Of a stretch of 18,596 nucleotides of DNA, positions 14,975 through 18,596 are shown piece by piece. Position 1 is the stretch's first letter, and every line of letters starts with the position of its first letter. The stretch spans positions 1-18,596 of the forward strand of contig CAJWZG010000027.1 of the NCBI GenBank assembly GCA_913049565.1, read 5' to 3'. The stretch is from an uncultured Gammaproteobacteria bacterium (GTDB lineage: Bacteria; Pseudomonadota; Gammaproteobacteria; Pseudomonadales; Azotimanducaceae_A). The notes below the pieces were generated by a model. That model was not told the origin of the DNA. It did no database searches and saw only the letters and a list, made by a program, of their open reading frames with translations. The position numbers and the translations under genes were made by a program.

Positions 14975-16395
14975 ATTCGATACAGCGCCGACTTGCTGTC
15001 GTTACCGGTCTGGTTCTCCTGGTTTTTCTGTCTCTCACGGGCCTGTTTTTAGACCGCACCTATCGCGACAGTATTGTTGCCGCGATACAGCAAGAACTGC
15101 AGCCGATGATCTATTCGCTTATGGGAGCGGCCCAAGAACGACAAGGTGTGTTGAGTTTTGCCAATGGGTTATCCCAACCTCGACTGCAGCAGCCTGAATC
15201 GGGTTTGTATGCCCTCGTGACTGACGCCTCCAGCCACGTAGGCTGGCGCTCGCCGTCTTTGATTTTAGAAGAACCGGCGCTGTCGGATCAGATAGAGACA
15301 TTTGCACAGACAGCGGTATCGAAGTTGGCTGAACGGATTTTATTCACAACCTCCTCAGGTGTTACCGAGCTGTATTGTTTGAGCAACCGAGTCGATTGGG
15401 AGGGTTTGCAGCAGCCGTCGGTCACCTTCGTGCTGTGCACCGACCAGCAGCCATACCGTCAGTCAATGACGCAGTTTCGGTACGAACTTATTGCCGGATT
15501 TGGGTCGGTACAGCTGATGCTGTCGTTGGCCCTGATGCTGGTTCTGCGGTGGGGCTTGGACCCTTTACGGCTGATTCGCAAACAGTTAAGCCAGCTCGAA
15601 CAAGGCGATCGTCAGGCGCTGGGTGCCGTGCAGCCGAAAGAGCTAATCCCCTTGGTAGAGAGCTTGAATCAATACATAGCGCATCAATCCGCGCTGCGTA
15701 AGAGCCATCGTCGCTCACTTGATGACCTATCCCACAGCCTGAAAACCCCGCTCTCGGTGCTGCGCCTTGCTGTGGCGGAGCCTTGCCCAGATGTCTCGTT
15801 GATGCAGGATCAGGTTGCGCGGATGCAGGCTATAGTAGACCAACAGTTAGCGCGGGTAGGACGGGTAGCCAAGACCGAGGCGGCGGCTGAGCAGGGGTGG
15901 ATATCTGTCCAGAAAACACTGAGCCAATTGATGCGAGCCCTCGGAGTAGCCTACCCCGACCACGAGTTAGAGTTGGCACGATCAAGCGACTGGCTGCTGC
16001 GAATACACGAAGATGATCTTCTCGATATCTTAGGCAACCTGATCGAAAACGCCTGTAAATACGGCGCAGGTAAGGTGGCGATTTCCCTGCACGGCTCTAC
16101 TGGTACAGATACACAGGCGGTTTCCGAGACAGACCTGTCTGGGCTACAAATTTGCATTGAAGACGACGGTCCAGGGATCGAGCCAGGCCTCGCCAGTGCC
16201 GTTGTAAGGCGAGGCATTCGCCTTGACAGTCGCGAGCCTGGTCAAGGTATCGGCCTTGCCATGGTGGCCGAACTGTTGGGTATCTACTCGGCAGATATGC
16301 GAATCGAAGGCAGCGGCTTGGGTGGCGCGAAAGTCATCGTCAGCTTTGAACAGGCTCGGCCGAAGCCGCCTATCCTCAGTTTAGGCGGTGAATGA
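14971..16395 (+). CDS. PhoQ-like sensor histidine kinase
   Basis: 474-residue inner-membrane sensor kinase and partner of the PhoP-like regulator, co-translated with it (ATGA overlap). TM1 about 9-27, periplasmic sensor 28-171, TM2 about 172-193, HAMP-like linker about 194-243. The phosphoacceptor is H255 in LSHSLKTPL, the PhoQ-type H box. The ATPase domain shows N360 (NLIENACKYG), the G1 box DDGPG (398-402) and GQGIG (424-428). VRRGIRLD before the last motif is also PhoQ-like. The sensor lacks the run of acidic residues (EDDDDAE) that binds divalent cations in E. coli PhoQ, and has two cysteines, C136 and C156, able to form a disulfide. The signal is therefore probably not sensed exactly as in enterobacteria. 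Its 3' end overlaps the convergent DUF349 gene by 20 bp. Confidence 0.9.
   Translation: MNSIQRRLAVVTGLVLLVFLSLTGLFLDRTYRDSIVAAIQQELQPMIYSLMGAAQERQGVLSFANGLSQPRLQQPESGLYALVTDASSHVGWRSPSLILEEPALSDQIETFAQTAVSKLAERILFTTSSGVTELYCLSNRVDWEGLQQPSVTFVLCTDQQPYRQSMTQFRYELIAGFGSVQLMLSLALMLVLRWGLDPLRLIRKQLSQLEQGDRQALGAVQPKELIPLVESLNQYIAHQSALRKSHRRSLDDLSHSLKTPLSVLRLAVAEPCPDVSLMQDQVARMQAIVDQQLARVGRVAKTEAAAEQGWISVQKTLSQLMRALGVAYPDHELELARSSDWLLRIHEDDLLDILGNLIENACKYGAGKVAISLHGSTGTDTQAVSETDLSGLQICIEDDGPGIEPGLASAVVRRGIRLDSREPGQGIGLAMVAELLGIYSADMRIEGSGLGGAKVIVSFEQARPKPPILSLGGE
16366..16388. terminator. hairpin across overlapping convergent gene ends
   Basis: CCGCCTA (16366-16372) and TAGGCGG (16382-16388) form a perfect 7-bp stem around a 9-nt loop. 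The DUF349 stop codon (16376-16378) lies in the loop, and the kinase stop (16393-16395) is just beyond the stem. No T run follows on either strand, so intrinsic termination is uncertain. It may act as a 3' stabiliser. Confidence 0.35.
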
Positions 16396-18596
16396 GAGCC
16401 GTAAAGAAACGCTCACGCAGCACATCAACTGTCGCTGACTTCGGGCCGCTATTGCACCAGCGCTGTAGCAGATCTTGGTTGTCTACCAACTGCATGTTTC
16501 GCACACCACGATTCATCAGCTCAATTTGCAGCGCCATGCGGGCGCTTTGTTCCTCGCTAGGTCCGCCAATATCCGCGGCAATTTCCGCTTCCATTGTTAG
16601 CGTGATCAGGTCTAAGGGCTTTGCCGTGCCAGCGATACGTTCATTAAACCAGCCATGAGGCGACGGGATGGTTTTGCCGGATACTTCAGCGTTGCTGACT
16701 TCAACATCCCAAGCACGAAACTCGCTTAGCCGTTTTTGCTTCCCATCCTTTTGCGCTTGAGCTCGTTTGGTGCGTATCTGCTGCTCATAACTCTTCAAGG
16801 CATGACGTGATGCAGGATCCAAACGCAGCTCTCGCGCCCGCTCTCCAAGGGTAGCTAGCTGGCTCTCCGATTCGGCAATTGACTGTGCATCGGGTTTAAA
16901 TGCTTTGATGTCATCAGTGAGGTTTTGCAGCTGTTGCTTCATGGCAGATCGCTGTTTTGTGCGCTCTTGGTCAAGTCGGGCAAAAATCTTGTCACAACTG
17001 GCGCGAAATTTTTTCCACAAGCGTTGGTCTGCGCCTCGGGGCGTCGTACCAACTGCTCGCCACTGTGCCTGCAGTTGTTTTGCGGCAGTGGCTAAGCCTT
17101 GCGAGTTTTCTTGCGTGACTAGCGCCTGCGCCTGATCTACTAACGATTCTTTTGCGCTGACGTTTGTGTTCCATGCATTTTTTACACGTTCGTGCAGCGC
17201 AGACTGCAGTTCCTCAAATCGCGCTTCTACCGGTTTCAGCGCCTTGCGGTCACAAGGGTGGTGTTTGCGCCACTCCTGTCGGGCTTGGCGCATGATGTTT
17301 TCGGCAGCGCTCATATCTGCCTGCTGCCAGTCTGTGTCCTGTAAGTATTGCTGCAGCTGATCGCATAAGGCTTTGCGCGCATTGAGGTTGTCGCCGCGTT
17401 CCTTGCTTTGCTGATTAAAGTGTTCGCGACAGATCTCAAACGCCTGACCGGCAAACCCGTCGAAGGCATTTTGCAGCGCAGCTTGTTCGCGCGGCAGCGG
17501 CCCGAGCGCATTCCACTGTTCGCGCAGCGATTTGATCCGTTCACGCTGGTTTGTCGGGGAAAGCGGAGTGGTGACCAAGTCTTCGATAGATTGCACCAAC
17601 GCATCGCGCTTCGGCGAGGCTGCGTACTGCTGCCAATCGCTGAGTTCACCCAGATGGGCACTGATGCGATTGAGTAACTTCTCGCTGCCCTTTGCCCCGC
17701 GCTTTTGCAGCTTTCGGCACCGGCTCAGTTCAGCAAGGGCTTTCTTAAATTCTCCGTTGTCTATTAGGCCGTCTAGTGTGGCGCTAATGGCCTGAAGCTC
17801 TTGGGTCAGGACCTGTTGCTGGTGTGCCTGATCGCGCGCCAATCCCATCGCTTCGTCGATCTCTTGGCGCAGTTGTTCGAGAGAACTGGGCATCGGTATA
17901 TTCGTCGGCCAGACGACAGATCGCTCAGCCTTCTTTGCCTGCTTGAGCCAATACTCAAGGCGTTCTGGCTTGCTCCTAGCCTTTTCTTTTTCCGTTGCTA
18001 GCCCTTGCCAATCGATACCAGTGACTTGCCGCCAAGCGGTGACGGCTTGGCGAGCTGACCTTAGCTGTGAGTCGAATTGTTCTTGTTGCAAATCGCTGGG
18101 CGGAAAGCCGCTGTCAGCATTAAGCCAGTCCTGCCGGAGGTTCTCGACGCTCTGATCGAGTTCGGTAAGCGCGGCTTCGGTTAAATTTTCCATCCCCGCC
18201 TTTGCTTTTGTCAGGGCGGACAGCGCTTGTTCCAAACCGCCAAGGAGACCGGGATAGGGGTTGTCCTGACTGTTGGGTATGGTCAGGTCGATCTGCTCGA
18301 AAGGATTATCCAGCGGTGCTTGTGAGGGCTCGTCGGCTTCTGCAAGGGCTAATGCTTCCCTAGTTTTACGAATGTTCAATTGCAGTTGCTCGTGGCGTGA
18401 GTGCAATTGATTCAGTTTTTTGCGCTGAACGATCAATCCGTCGAGATCCTTGGGAGACATTTTGAGTTCCCGCAAGGCACTGACATTAACCTCTTGGATA
18501 GCGCTCATGTGCTCGTTAAGTTGCCGTCGGCAGGAGCGTAGCCTGTCTAAGCCTTCGCGGGCTAGACGATTGCAGCCTTTATCTTTGCCGCGAGAG
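16376..18596 (-). CDS. DUF349 domain-containing protein, 5'-truncated by window edge
   Basis: Large, helical, probably cytoplasmic protein with repeated DUF349 units, biochemical function unknown. The stop is at 16376-16378. The frame has no stop before the right edge, giving 739 visible residues. The ATG at 18508 is probably internal, since the 29 codons before it encode SRGKDKGCNRLARE, which reads like the conserved lead-in of this family. Counting from that Met, repeats with the W-x(5-7)-(P/C)-x-(R/D) core and a following F-rich helix lie near 328-365 (QWNALGPLPR), 408-442 (EWRKHHPCDR) and 479-515 (QWRAVGTTPR...LWKKFRASCD). A more divergent one lies near 123-160. Sequence between repeats is charged and Gln-rich and likely coiled coil. 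It converges on the PhoQ-like gene with 20 bp shared. Confidence 0.85.
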   Translation of the reverse strand, partial: SRGKDKGCNRLAREGLDRLRSCRRQLNEHMSAIQEVNVSALRELKMSPKDLDGLIVQRKKLNQLHSRHEQLQLNIRKTREALALAEADEPSQAPLDNPFEQIDLTIPNSQDNPYPGLLGGLEQALSALTKAKAGMENLTEAALTELDQSVENLRQDWLNADSGFPPSDLQQEQFDSQLRSARQAVTAWRQVTGIDWQGLATEKEKARSKPERLEYWLKQAKKAERSVVWPTNIPMPSSLEQLRQEIDEAMGLARDQAHQQQVLTQELQAISATLDGLIDNGEFKKALAELSRCRKLQKRGAKGSEKLLNRISAHLGELSDWQQYAASPKRDALVQSIEDLVTTPLSPTNQRERIKSLREQWNALGPLPREQAALQNAFDGFAGQAFEICREHFNQQSKERGDNLNARKALCDQLQQYLQDTDWQQADMSAAENIMRQARQEWRKHHPCDRKALKPVEARFEELQSALHERVKNAWNTNVSAKESLVDQAQALVTQENSQGLATAAKQLQAQWRAVGTTPRGADQRLWKKFRASCDKIFARLDQERTKQRSAMKQQLQNLTDDIKAFKPDAQSIAESESQLATLGERARELRLDPASRHALKSYEQQIRTKRAQAQKDGKQKRLSEFRAWDVEVSNAEVSGKTIPSPHGWFNERIAGTAKPLDLITLTMEAEIAADIGGPSEEQSARMALQIELMNRGVRNMQLVDNQDLLQRWCNSGPKSATVDVLRERFFTALIHRLN

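Noticed and set aside
1..18596. tRNA or rRNA genes, CRISPR arrays, insertion sequences, phage or toxin-antitoxin genes
   Set aside because: None was recognised. The gaps are short and contain no regularly spaced repeats, transposase-like sequence or tRNA-like folds that I could see by eye.

Overview
The window looks like chromosomal DNA from a marine-type gammaproteobacterium, possibly near the Cellvibrionales/Halieaceae. This placement is an inference from gene content: a PhoP/PhoQ-like pair, DinG, a pitrilysin-type lipoprotein and a large DUF349 protein. No rRNA, tRNA, CRISPR array, transposase or phage gene was seen. Genes are tightly packed, and the largest gap is about 165 bp (900-1063).

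Left part (1-7126): a catabolic block on the + strand. A PdxA-family dehydrogenase, cut at its 5' end by the window edge, comes first. A fair sigma70-type promoter (977-1005) then precedes four same-strand genes spaced 46-73 bp apart: a zinc alcohol dehydrogenase, a fumarylacetoacetate-hydrolase (FAH) family enzyme, a form-II CoxL-type molybdenum hydroxylase large subunit, and a thiamine-diphosphate (ThDP) enzyme of the acetolactate-synthase superfamily. The molybdenum subunit has no FeS or FAD partner genes beside it. The set suggests a pathway that oxidises an alcohol, hydroxylates or oxidises the product, and cleaves C-C bonds in dicarbonyl intermediates. The substrate cannot be read from the sequence. 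I consider this the least described part of the window.

Middle (7271-13187): three housekeeping-type genes. dinG (FeS DNA helicase, +) converges on a pitrilysin-like M16 lipoprotein peptidase (-), and a small hairpin covers the end of both. A P-loop kinase of the D-glycerate 3-kinase family (+) is divergent from the peptidase.

Right part (13200-16395): a compact envelope-stress-type operon. It encodes an exported glycine-zipper (SlyB/17 kDa-antigen-like) protein, an exported small PepSY-like protein, a PhoP-like response regulator and a PhoQ-like sensor kinase. The last two genes overlap by ATGA. Upstream is a direct repeat in the 6-N5-6 layout of a PhoP box, followed by a perfect 12-bp palindrome, so autoregulation is plausible. 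The kinase lacks the PhoQ acidic patch and has two cysteines in its sensor loop.

Right edge (16376-18596): a DUF349 protein on the - strand whose 3' end overlaps the kinase gene by 20 bp. Its reading frame stays open to the window edge, so its N-terminus is missing here.
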